The notes below the pieces were generated by a model, which saw only the letters and a program-made list of their open reading frames with translations, was not told where the DNA came from and did not search any database. A stretch of 37,415 nucleotides of DNA from Candidatus Latescibacterota bacterium (lineage in GTDB: Bacteria; Latescibacterota; UBA2968; UBA8231): NCBI GenBank assembly GCA_022826515.1, contig JAJDUT010000018.1, forward strand, positions 1 to 37,415, written 5' to 3'. Made by a program: the position numbers and the translations under genes. How positions within the stretch are numbered: the stretch's first letter is position 1; the number at the start of each line of letters is the position of its first letter. This document shows positions 14,565 through 23,233 of the stretch, one piece after another.

Positions 14565-17500
14565 ATGAAACGGCTGCTAAAGCGGAAGATGGCTCTCTTC
14601 GTAGTACTATTTCTGCCTAGTTTCTGTCTGGCTCAAACGGATGCCTATCGGCTTTTCGGCAGCTCGATCCGCGTGGATCGGGCCTCGCACTGGGAAAACT
14701 GGATTTATCAGAACGACTTGGTTTCCCAATTGAACGTGCCAATCCGCGATGCGGACATTTTCCGAGTTGATGCCGATGGGCTGCGGCCGACTTTCTTTCG
14801 CCGCAATATCAACGTGGCCCCGACGGCTGTCGATTTTACCTATCCTGATTTGGTCCGCGCTAACGGCGATCTCGTCTCTGGGGGGGCGACAGCCAAATCC
14901 AATAACGCCCTGGCCAATAATATCATCGATGGCGATTTGAGCACCTTTTGGGAACCGGACACGCCGATCAGTTTTGCGAGCCGCCTGACTCGTCCTAGAG
15001 ACTTCCATCTCGACGGTCTGCGCGACTGGGAAATTGAAGTTGATCTGGGGCGGCTGGTCTTTGCCGATAGCCTGACGATTATCTTTCCCGCTGGCCAGTT
15101 CGAGGACGAGTTCCTCGGCGAGCCGGTTAAGGCCTTTGTGCTTTTCGCCTCGATGGGTGAGCGCTTTCCCTTTCCCTTGGGTAACAACCTCAAGTTTTCC
15201 GTCATAGGGCAAGTCTCTACCGGCTTCGTTGCCGGTAAATTGGCCCAGTGTGTACGCGATGAAAGCGCGGGCTACGCTGGCGAAACCCGCTGTGAAGGTG
15301 GGGGAGGAGGTGAGACCGGTGAAGTGATGCTGGTTCCGATGCCTGGGACTGAGGGGCGCTATGTGCAGATGACCTTCCCGCTCTTGCCGCTGGATCGAGC
15401 CGACTGGGACTTGGATGGCCGACCCGATATTAGCGGCGCTTTCATCCATTACGTCCGCATTAAAATTACGGATTCAGACCTCTGGCGCGACGCCTTTTTG
15501 GGAACGGGCGAAGAGGCACGCCTTGCCTATGAAGCATTACCCCAAGAACAGCGCGGTGCGGTTGTCTATCAGCGCCAGACAGCCGGTGGCCTACTCGTGG
15601 AACTCCAAAGCGACGCCAATCTGACGGCCGCAGAAAAGTATCAAACCCTGCCCGAGGAGAAACGCGGTCCGATCCTCTATTATAGCAAGGAGGTTCCCCG
15701 GATTTCTGAGGTTCAGGTCTGGGCTAAGGGTGACAACTACGCACTGCAACCCGAAAAGCGCGGCGGTGCCTCGTTTGAAAACGGCGGTTTGGGTGCGCCC
15801 AATTTGTCCACGGATGGGCTATACGACTCGGAGTGGGTAGCCAATACGTGGTCGCCGGTGTACCTCAAGGGCACGGCTTGGTACGACTTAGGGGCTGTGT
15901 TTTGGGTCGATAATGTTTCGGTGGTCAACAAGCGCATTAACCAGAGCCACCAAGGGGCCTTCTTGGGGCCAGATATCTTGGTCTCCGATGGCACACTGCT
16001 CAAGCCCGTGAGCATGGAAGACCGCGAGGATTTTCCTCAGCTCGAAGAGTCGCTCAAGTGGGACAACATCATTAGCGAGGAACACGTCGATAACCACGGT
16101 CCGGTAGTGCGCATTTTCCGCGAGACTTTCCCTTGGCGCAAGATACGCTTTTTGCAAATCCGCGACATCGACGTCACCGGGAATCAATCCGGTCGCTATG
16201 GTGCGCTGGCGACTTTAGCTGAGATCCAGCTTTACGGTGAGGGGTATCCGGTGAGCGTGTGGGCGTACTCGCCACCGATTACGCTGACCGATTCGCGCGG
16301 CAACTTCATTCGCAAAACCTTGCCGCGTATCGCCTGGGAAGGCGATGTCATCGTCCGCGAGACCGATCCGTTCACCGGTCAAGCTAGCGAACGGATCGAG
16401 CCGCTGGATCTCCACCCCGATGTCCGCTTGCAGGTACAGACCCGCACCTCGGATCAGACGGACACCAACTTCACGTACTATCAGGTCGTTACTGTTGCTG
16501 GCAACGAAGAGCGCGAGGAAGTGACAAAAGAAGCGTACGACGAGATTGCCTTGCAGTGGACGGCTTGGGATATCTGGCAGACCTTGCCCGCTAGCCGGAA
16601 ACATGCCTCGCGTACCGACGATGATGGCGACGGGGTCACCGACGAGGATCCGATTGACCTGATTGACAACGATGGCGACGGTAAAGTGGATGAGGACGGC
16701 AAAAAACTGCGCCGGGCACCGCGCTCCAGCTTTGCCAAAGACGGCGAACTGGCATTTGTCGGCTGGAGCGAATGGAGTGAGAGCTATTTGCCGACCAATG
16801 GCGTCAACGAGGCGACGATCACCTCGCCCAATCCGCGCAAGTTCGTTCAGGTGCGGGTCAATCTCTCTTCAGAGGATCCCTTTAAGACGGTGCGCATCCG
16901 CGAGTTGCGCGTTGAGTTGGCCCCGCCGCTGTCGCTGGAACTGGCCGGCGAGTTGGCACTTCTCACCGACGAGGGAGCAACGCGCGTGCCGACCGACTTG
17001 AGTGTGCAGACCTCAGACTATACGCCGCCGCGCAATATCGATCCGCTCGCGTCGCAGCAGTTTGCTTATTTCATCCGCGCTGCCGAGCCCGACCCGACCG
17101 ATGCGACCGTGCGCGGCGGCTTTAACGAGGTGCTGGTCGTCGCGCCGCGCGATGCGCGCTTGATGGGGGTGCGCTTGGGGCAGGTCGCTATCGCTCAGAC
17201 GTCCTCGCTGCTCAACCCAGAGGAAGTGCTGACCTCGGCGACAACCACGAAGTTTGATCGCGCCTTTGTCCTCGACGACGACGGAGTCTTGCGCGATGCA
17301 GATGGCGAGATATTGGAACGCATGGCGACAGGCGCGGATTCGATCTGGGTGCGGTTCCCCTTTTCGCTCAATGCCGATCTGCCGGCTGGTCAACACGCCC
17401 TCATTGAGGTGCAATTTGAGTCGCAGAGCTTCCGCGAGGGCATTGAATTCGCCTCGTTTGTGCGGTCTTCAGACTCGGAGGAAGGCGTATTTCAACGAGT

Positions 17501-17900
17501 AGATACCGCCGCTAAGGATGCGACCGAGTTGGTGGATTCTTCGACGGCGCAGGTCAGCTTGATGGCGCTGCCGGGGTCTTTGATCCAAGACGTAGTGCTA
17601 TCACCGATCTTTACGCCCAACGGCGATGGGATCAACGATGAACTCTTGGTGCATTTCGTTTTGCTGAAGGTACAGGAGGAGCGTCCGTTAGACGTTGCAT
17701 TTTACGATTTGGGAGGACGCTTGGTAGGTCAAGGTCAAGGCTCGGCGGTTGGTGGCAAGGTAGGGACGCAGGCGTTTGTATGGGATGGGCGAAATATGGA
17801 TGGACAGCTCGTGCCGCCGGGGATCTACCTCTGTCAGATCAAGCTAGAAGCCGATGATCAAGCCAACAAATTGACGCGTCTTGTGCACGTGGCCTATTGA
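14565..17900 (+). CDS. Large secreted discoidin-like protein with calcium-loop pair and FlgD-like C-terminus (SP2)
   Basis: An 1111-residue protein with a signal peptide ending near SFCLAQ. Discoidin-like signature IDGDLSTFWEPD begins near residue 121, followed by DWEIEVDLGRLVFADSLTIIFP. Two aspartate-rich calcium-loop repeats (DDDGDGVTDEDP and DNDGDGKVDEDG) lie at about 684-712, the same unit that occurs eight times in SP3. The stretch KFVQVRVNLSSEDPFKTVRI matches SP1. The C-terminal domain starts at IFTPNGDGINDE (about 1015) and ends LTRLVHVAY. Same operon as SP1, 35 bases apart, with GAAAGGAAA before the ATG. Likely exported across the outer membrane or displayed on the surface. Ligand unknown. 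Confidence 0.78.
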   Translation: MKRLLKRKMALFVVLFLPSFCLAQTDAYRLFGSSIRVDRASHWENWIYQNDLVSQLNVPIRDADIFRVDADGLRPTFFRRNINVAPTAVDFTYPDLVRANGDLVSGGATAKSNNALANNIIDGDLSTFWEPDTPISFASRLTRPRDFHLDGLRDWEIEVDLGRLVFADSLTIIFPAGQFEDEFLGEPVKAFVLFASMGERFPFPLGNNLKFSVIGQVSTGFVAGKLAQCVRDESAGYAGETRCEGGGGGETGEVMLVPMPGTEGRYVQMTFPLLPLDRADWDLDGRPDISGAFIHYVRIKITDSDLWRDAFLGTGEEARLAYEALPQEQRGAVVYQRQTAGGLLVELQSDANLTAAEKYQTLPEEKRGPILYYSKEVPRISEVQVWAKGDNYALQPEKRGGASFENGGLGAPNLSTDGLYDSEWVANTWSPVYLKGTAWYDLGAVFWVDNVSVVNKRINQSHQGAFLGPDILVSDGTLLKPVSMEDREDFPQLEESLKWDNIISEEHVDNHGPVVRIFRETFPWRKIRFLQIRDIDVTGNQSGRYGALATLAEIQLYGEGYPVSVWAYSPPITLTDSRGNFIRKTLPRIAWEGDVIVRETDPFTGQASERIEPLDLHPDVRLQVQTRTSDQTDTNFTYYQVVTVAGNEEREEVTKEAYDEIALQWTAWDIWQTLPASRKHASRTDDDGDGVTDEDPIDLIDNDGDGKVDEDGKKLRRAPRSSFAKDGELAFVGWSEWSESYLPTNGVNEATITSPNPRKFVQVRVNLSSEDPFKTVRIRELRVELAPPLSLELAGELALLTDEGATRVPTDLSVQTSDYTPPRNIDPLASQQFAYFIRAAEPDPTDATVRGGFNEVLVVAPRDARLMGVRLGQVAIAQTSSLLNPEEVLTSATTTKFDRAFVLDDDGVLRDADGEILERMATGADSIWVRFPFSLNADLPAGQHALIEVQFESQSFREGIEFASFVRSSDSEEGVFQRVDTAAKDATELVDSSTAQVSLMALPGSLIQDVVLSPIFTPNGDGINDELLVHFVLLKVQEERPLDVAFYDLGGRLVGQGQGSAVGGKVGTQAFVWDGRNMDGQLVPPGIYLCQIKLEADDQANKLTRLVHVAY

Positions 17901-17945
17901 TAAAGCAGCAGTTCGGACCGGAATTCGACAACAAGGGAGGGATTT

Positions 17946-20696
17946 GTGTATATAGTTAGGAGTTTCCGCACCGGTGCGGTGGCAATCCTGATGTTAGGAG
18001 CGATGGTGGAAAACCTCCCCGCACAGGAAGATTTCGGCTCGCGTTTGGGCGTGCGCCGTGGCGGGGAGGTTTTTTACGATCCTACCGGACCAGGGATACT
18101 TTTCGACGCGCTAGATCCAGCGGTGAAGAAGTGGTACGTGCCGCAGGAACTCTTCAACGAGTACCAATGGCGACAACAGGACTATACCAATTACGCTCGT
18201 CGGCACTATTCGCGCTATGTGAACACCAGCCAAGAAGGCGATTATTTCTACGATATCTACGGAAACTACATCACCCGCGGCGAACTCATTTACGACTGGA
18301 GTATTGCGGCACCGCAGACGTCGGGCAGTAGCCTGTTTAAAACCCCCCGATTCGGTAGCTGGTTCTCAAATTTGGTTGTCGCCTCGGACCAAAAGGGCCA
18401 ATACGCCTATGCCCTGACCATTGGCGACCGCATCCGCACGACGCTGACGCCGATGACCTTCTCCAAGCCGACCTTTGCCGGTATTCAGTTCGACCTAGCC
18501 ACAGATAAATACGAGGCGACCTTTCTCGCCTCGCGTCCTAGTTCTCCTGGTCGCGTCGAAACCTCAGCAACGGCTAGTACCGGTCGTTTCCGCTCGAATG
18601 ACACCAACTTGATCGGCGGCCGTGGCACCATGCAGGTTGGCGACTTTGTCAAGTTAGGTGCAACCTACATCAATGCTTTCAACTCCTCAACCAAGGGGCA
18701 GGCCTTTCAGGGTAATCCCTTCAAGGGCACACTCACCGAAGGCCAGAACAATGCCGACGTTTCGCGTATTGAAGTGCGCTTGAGCGACGATTCGCCCGAG
18801 GACGGTAGGGCGGGCGCGGCCTTCTTTCAGGAGGAGATGATCATTACGACCATCGATGGCGACCGCATCAGCAACCGTCGCCGCATCGGCAATAGTAACA
18901 TCCTTGCCTTCGTTCCATCGGTGCAGGGCGGTTTCCGCCGCGAAGGGTTCCTTGCGGCCGACGGCAACGAGGTCATCACGCTCGTGTACGATCTAGAAGG
19001 CCCCCAGTACCGCAACTCCTTCGGCCCGCAGCCCGAGCAGATCAAGAGCATTGAGTTTTTGTTGCTCTTGGCCAACGACTACCGGATCGACGTTACCTCT
19101 AACCGCCAGCTCAACGCCAACGGCCAGCCGGTCTTGCTCTCCGAGGGCATTCCCGAGCGTACGATGCGCGCTGACGGCAACGTGCAGGATGGCTCGAACC
19201 AGGGATTTGTGAGCGTCAAATACGGGTTGCCGGTGGCCAATGAGATATTCGGCTTTACGCTCGATATTACGGATGTCAGTGGATTTTACTTATCGGGGGA
19301 ATACGACCGCAACCGCCAACACTTTCGCTATCCACGGCGATCGGAAACCGACGTGACCCAGCACACAGCGCACAACACCTCGGCCGACGCATGGTTTGTC
19401 AATGTGTATAAACGCGCTTATCCCTACTACGGCTTCGGCGAAGTCTATAACGTCGATCCCAGCTACAGCACCAGTTCTTTTTTGGCCGGGACCCAAAACG
19501 ATGCAGCGGACATCAACTACGACGACGACCTCCGTTTCGTGTACGAATTTGTCGACGACAACGACGATCAAGACCGCAATCCCGACTGGCAGCGGGCCAA
19601 TTTTTCGCTGGATAGGGAGGTTTTCCCAGGGTTCGATGAAAACAACGACTTCATCAATGACTTTAATCAGAATGACTCCGAATTGCGCTCGAACACAGTG
19701 CCGGACTACGAGGAGCCTTTCTTGCGCTACGCATCCGATCGTCCCGAGTTTCTCTTTGGCGTCGATATGAACAACAACGGCATTATCGATCGCTTTGAAA
19801 ACGATGTGTTGCCCGACTACCTATACAAACGAGACCGGCGTGGGTACAACGTTTACGTGGGGTCCCATTTGGGGCCGGAGGCGCGGCTGACCGTCGGTCG
19901 CCTCGACGAGCGTCAGCTAGCTGACGCTCGCGAGAACGCTACCAATTATACCTTACTGACATTTGACAAAGACTACGCTAGCAAGGGGCGCGTGCAAGTA
20001 TACAACAACTATCGACAGGTCCGCGACGATATCCGCGACAACGTGATAGAGTGGGTTGTGCGCGAGGGGTCGCGCGGTGACTTAGTGCCCTATACCGACC
20101 CGCTGCCCCTGCGCGATGGCTGGGCCAATACCTTGTATCTCGGCTATCAGTACCAAAGCGACCACATCCACTTTAAAAACCGCCTTAAGTGGGAGGTTTT
20201 CAAACAGGTCAATTTCGACGAGCGACCGCTTGATGAACAGGACATCCGCGAGACGGCTTCCTTCTTCGGTGTTCTCAACAAGATTGATTACACGTTCAAC
20301 CTCGGAGTCTTCAAGTTCCAGCCGCGCTGGAAGAGCGAGTTTCAGCGCCAGCGGCCATCGCGTCGCCAAGATACGCAGGTGCGGGTGGCGACCACTGAGT
20401 TGCGCGAGTTGTGGTCGCTGGTTGTGCATGTGCCAATTCTGTCGCGCACCCAATTACAGACCGGTCTAGAATACCTGCTCGTTGAGCAGTTTCGCGAGGA
20501 ATTGGAAACCCACTTACTGCGCTCAGATCGCAACGAGATGGTCTATGCCTTGCAGTTTACCAACAACGCCGAATACCTAGGCTACAACCTGTGGACTCAG
20601 ACTGGATTCCGCGTGTCGCGAATCGATCGCGCTTCAGCCGAAAAGGTGCGCACTGAAACGGCCATATTCGTCACCGTGTACGCCGGTCTTGAGTAG
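17946..20696 (+). CDS. Probable outer-membrane beta-barrel protein with EF-hand-like loops
   Basis: A 916-residue protein starting at a GTG behind GGGAGGG, with a signal peptide ending near MVENLPAQ. The body alternates short aromatic/charged strands typical of outer-membrane barrels (for example AYALTIGDRIRTTLTPMTF and TLYLGYQYQSDHIHFKNRLKWEVF) and ends with strand-like AIFVTVYAGLE. Internal acidic segments include DMNNNGIIDRFE (607-618), a full match to the 12-residue EF-hand loop pattern, and DENNDFINDFNQND near 564. No TonB box or plug domain is visible and I cannot name the family. Position between two FlgD-tailed secreted proteins and a lipoprotein suggests it is their outer-membrane partner or exporter; that is inference. 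Confidence 0.6.
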   Translation: MYIVRSFRTGAVAILMLGAMVENLPAQEDFGSRLGVRRGGEVFYDPTGPGILFDALDPAVKKWYVPQELFNEYQWRQQDYTNYARRHYSRYVNTSQEGDYFYDIYGNYITRGELIYDWSIAAPQTSGSSLFKTPRFGSWFSNLVVASDQKGQYAYALTIGDRIRTTLTPMTFSKPTFAGIQFDLATDKYEATFLASRPSSPGRVETSATASTGRFRSNDTNLIGGRGTMQVGDFVKLGATYINAFNSSTKGQAFQGNPFKGTLTEGQNNADVSRIEVRLSDDSPEDGRAGAAFFQEEMIITTIDGDRISNRRRIGNSNILAFVPSVQGGFRREGFLAADGNEVITLVYDLEGPQYRNSFGPQPEQIKSIEFLLLLANDYRIDVTSNRQLNANGQPVLLSEGIPERTMRADGNVQDGSNQGFVSVKYGLPVANEIFGFTLDITDVSGFYLSGEYDRNRQHFRYPRRSETDVTQHTAHNTSADAWFVNVYKRAYPYYGFGEVYNVDPSYSTSSFLAGTQNDAADINYDDDLRFVYEFVDDNDDQDRNPDWQRANFSLDREVFPGFDENNDFINDFNQNDSELRSNTVPDYEEPFLRYASDRPEFLFGVDMNNNGIIDRFENDVLPDYLYKRDRRGYNVYVGSHLGPEARLTVGRLDERQLADARENATNYTLLTFDKDYASKGRVQVYNNYRQVRDDIRDNVIEWVVREGSRGDLVPYTDPLPLRDGWANTLYLGYQYQSDHIHFKNRLKWEVFKQVNFDERPLDEQDIRETASFFGVLNKIDYTFNLGVFKFQPRWKSEFQRQRPSRRQDTQVRVATTELRELWSLVVHVPILSRTQLQTGLEYLLVEQFREELETHLLRSDRNEMVYALQFTNNAEYLGYNLWTQTGFRVSRIDRASAEKVRTETAIFVTVYAGLE

Positions 20697-20706
20697 GAGG
20701 TCTCCC

Positions 20707-21465
20707 ATGCTAAAATGTTCCACACCACTGCTTTTGGTTGGGCTACTTTTTCTGGGCTGCTCCTATCGCTACTATGCCGAAGACCTCAAGCCAATGAGTG
20801 AGGCCGATCAAGGAGCTAACAAGACGGTGGCCGACGATGGAACCGTGTCCTATACACAGGCTCGTCTTGAGATCAGCCTGCGACCAATGACCGACGAGGA
20901 GTTAAACCGTCAGTTCAGCGCGTACTCCAACGAGGGCCCTAACTCACAGAACCCCTACACGTTTGGCAACTCGACGTACTTCCGCACTGGGGACACCCCA
21001 CAGCGATTCACTGTTTTTCGCATATATGTTTCCAATTACGAATATCCCAAGGTCTATCTCGATCCCAAAAAGGTCTATATAACCACCTCCAACGGGCGTA
21101 AGTACTATGCGCTGCAACGCGAACAGCTCTCAACCTACTATCGTCGCTATGTCGGTAGTGGAAACGGCGGCAATGATCCTGGGATGCCCGGCAATGCCAT
21201 GTTCACTTGGAAAGAGCGCGACGGCATCTTGCGGCGCACTATGTTTCCAGACGAAGAGGTGTTCAGTGCTCAGGAGAGCGAAGGGTACGTCATTTTCAAA
21301 CCGCTGGCCCCCGATGTGGAGGAGTTGACCATCCACATCCCCGATGTGGTGGTGCGTTTCGATTACAAGGGCGATCCTATGGAGGATGTAGATGTGGCAA
21401 TGTACTTTGAGCGCGAGATTGGCCGCATCTATCCCGATGGGCGCAAAGTGGCGACTAGCCAATAG
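20707..21465 (+). CDS. Lipoprotein of a two-member family (paralogue A)
   Basis: The ATG at 20707 is chosen: AGGAGG (20695-20700) lies six bases upstream and overlaps the end of the previous gene, whereas the in-frame TTG at 20689 lacks one. The 252-residue product has a lipoprotein signal (LLFLGCSYRYY) and no known domain that I recognise. It aligns along its length with the protein at 36203: shared MTDEELNRQF, NPYTFGN, QRFTVFR, NYxYPKV, TYYRxY, LRRTM, DEExFSxQExEG and RFD blocks. The repeated motif of a lipid anchor followed by a Tyr-rich start (CSYRYYAEDL, CGYSYYTGPL) is a good family mark. Last gene of locus A before a strong terminator. Confidence 0.75.
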   Translation: MLKCSTPLLLVGLLFLGCSYRYYAEDLKPMSEADQGANKTVADDGTVSYTQARLEISLRPMTDEELNRQFSAYSNEGPNSQNPYTFGNSTYFRTGDTPQRFTVFRIYVSNYEYPKVYLDPKKVYITTSNGRKYYALQREQLSTYYRRYVGSGNGGNDPGMPGNAMFTWKERDGILRRTMFPDEEVFSAQESEGYVIFKPLAPDVEELTIHIPDVVVRFDYKGDPMEDVDVAMYFEREIGRIYPDGRKVATSQ

Positions 21466-21497
21466 CGTAGCGCAAGGTTCACAAGCCAATTTCAACT

Positions 21498-21538
21498 AAC
21501 TGCGCGGTGCCGCTGGGCAAGCGGTACCGCGCAGTTTT
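21498..21538 (+). terminator. Strong intrinsic terminator closing locus A
   Basis: A 17-bp GC-rich stem (21498-21514 with 21520-21536, one G-U pair, five-base loop) ends in TTTTAT. It lies 33 bases after the lipoprotein stop and only 20 bases before the PPIase start codon, so either the PPIase promoter lies within or just after it, or read-through occurs. Confidence 0.82.
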
Positions 21539-21557
21539 ATACATAGGTGAGAAGGTT

Positions 21558-23219
21558 ATGTTTCGACGAATTTTTGTCTGCGGCTTGCTCTTAGCGGTTG
21601 CAGGTTGTGGGCCGGAGAACGAACCGGCCACTGCGGAGACGGTCTTAGCCACGGTGGGTGGCGAGGTGATCACGGCCTTGGACCTCCACCGCTACGAACA
21701 AGCACTGCCCGACTATCTGCGCTCAAAAAAAGAAGGGGTAGCCGCCCGCAGCGAAAACCTACAGACCCTAGTCGACAAAGAACTTATGCTGCGCGAGGCC
21801 TACAAGCGGGGGTTGGACCAGTTGCCTGGGCTTTCCCATACGCTGTCTGACATGGTCAATAAGCGCTTGGCCGAGGAACTATCGCGCGAGTGGATTGACT
21901 CCCGGCTCAAGGTGACCGAGGAGGAACTGCGCGCCGCGTACGAGGAACATTTGCTTGGTTGGGAAATCTGGCCAGCGCACATTCTCTCAGCCACCGAAGA
22001 AGACGCCCGGGCCATCATTCGCCAATTGGAAGCCGGGGCCAACTTCTCCGAATTGGCGCGCCAGCAGTCTCTCGCTGACGACGCTGACAAAGGCGGCAAT
22101 CTCGGTGCCTTCTTCGACCAAACTGGTGCTGTGCCCAGCCTGCGTGATGGTACCTTTCACTTAGAGGAAGGCCAAGTTAGCGAGCCGATCCGCACGATTG
22201 ACGGATACGAGGTCGTCAAGGTCCTCAAAAAGCGACGCATCCCCTTTGAGAAATTGCGCGCTGACATCGCCGAGCAGGTCGGGCAACGCAAGTGGGCCCA
22301 GCGGCGACAGGTGGTGATCGACTCGCTCAAGGAGGTACGCGATTTGCGCTATCATCGCGACCGCATTCACGCCGTGCTTGCCGCGTTGCAGGGTCGTGCG
22401 TTGGACCAGCCCTACGAATCGCTGATTGAATATGAAGGGGGGAAGATAGGTGTCGGCGATGCCGTGCAGAGGCTCCGCTCGCTTAAGAAGGGGGCGCTGC
22501 CGCCCGACAGTGCTACCGCGGTTTTGGCTATTGAACGGTGGATTCTACCAGATTCCCTGTTGGCACTCGAAGCTCGTATGCAGGGGCGACATCAATGGCC
22601 CGCTATGGTTGCTTGGGCCGAGGGTCAGAAGCAGTCGCTACTCGTGTCGCAATTGCGCTCAGACGTAGTAGCAGGGAAGGTTTCAGTAACGGAAGCAGAG
22701 GTTCGGGATTACTACGAGCAACACTTGGAGACCTACCGCTCTCTGCCCGGCGTCATCGAAATGACCGAGGTGCTGGTCGGTACGCGCGCCGAGGCCGAAG
22801 AAATTCTCGCGCGGGCGCGCGGCGGGGAGCGGCTGGCGGAGTTGGCACAGCGCCACTCCGTGCGGCCCAACATGAAGCCGGTGGGCGGCCACACTTTCGC
22901 CGACAGCGGTCGGGTTACTATCGAGTCGCTTTATCAGTCGCCGTACCGCACCTTCTTTGGCGACAGCAATTCCAAAGACGTCGGGATCCTACAAGGGCCG
23001 ATGGAAGTCCAAGAGAAATACAGCGTTTTCCACCTAGATGAGCCTTATGAGATGGTGTTGCTGCCCTTTAAACAGGTGCAGCGACCCATTCGCGTTAAGA
23101 TCCGCAAGCGTCGCGAAGGAGTGCTCTTCGACGCATTTCTCGACTCGCTACGCCGGACGGAGGTCAATCAGGTGCAGATCAGCGAGGAAGTACTCTCCTG
23201 CTACGCGGCTAGGCGTTAA
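21558..23219 (+). CDS. Parvulin-type peptidyl-prolyl isomerase lipoprotein (SurA/PpiC-like, two parvulin regions)
   Basis: The ATG at 21558 starts a lipoprotein signal with lipobox AVAGC (Cys17); an in-frame extension to 21507 would begin inside the terminator hairpin. The 553-residue protein has a SurA-like N-terminal helical region (VNKRLAEELSREW), a parvulin domain at about 138-225 (WPAHILSATEEDARAI, FSELARQQS, GGNLGAFF, SEPIRTIDGYEVVKV), a second helical region and a weaker, second parvulin region at about 395-500 (MTEVLVGTRAEAEEIL, LAELAQRHS, KPVGGHTFADSG). Parvulins of this layout help outer-membrane proteins fold in the periplasm, a fitting partner for the barrel and secreted proteins upstream. 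Confidence 0.85.
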   Translation: MFRRIFVCGLLLAVAGCGPENEPATAETVLATVGGEVITALDLHRYEQALPDYLRSKKEGVAARSENLQTLVDKELMLREAYKRGLDQLPGLSHTLSDMVNKRLAEELSREWIDSRLKVTEEELRAAYEEHLLGWEIWPAHILSATEEDARAIIRQLEAGANFSELARQQSLADDADKGGNLGAFFDQTGAVPSLRDGTFHLEEGQVSEPIRTIDGYEVVKVLKKRRIPFEKLRADIAEQVGQRKWAQRRQVVIDSLKEVRDLRYHRDRIHAVLAALQGRALDQPYESLIEYEGGKIGVGDAVQRLRSLKKGALPPDSATAVLAIERWILPDSLLALEARMQGRHQWPAMVAWAEGQKQSLLVSQLRSDVVAGKVSVTEAEVRDYYEQHLETYRSLPGVIEMTEVLVGTRAEAEEILARARGGERLAELAQRHSVRPNMKPVGGHTFADSGRVTIESLYQSPYRTFFGDSNSKDVGILQGPMEVQEKYSVFHLDEPYEMVLLPFKQVQRPIRVKIRKRREGVLFDAFLDSLRRTEVNQVQISEEVLSCYAARR

Positions 23220-23233
23220 ATCCTCGAATTTCG

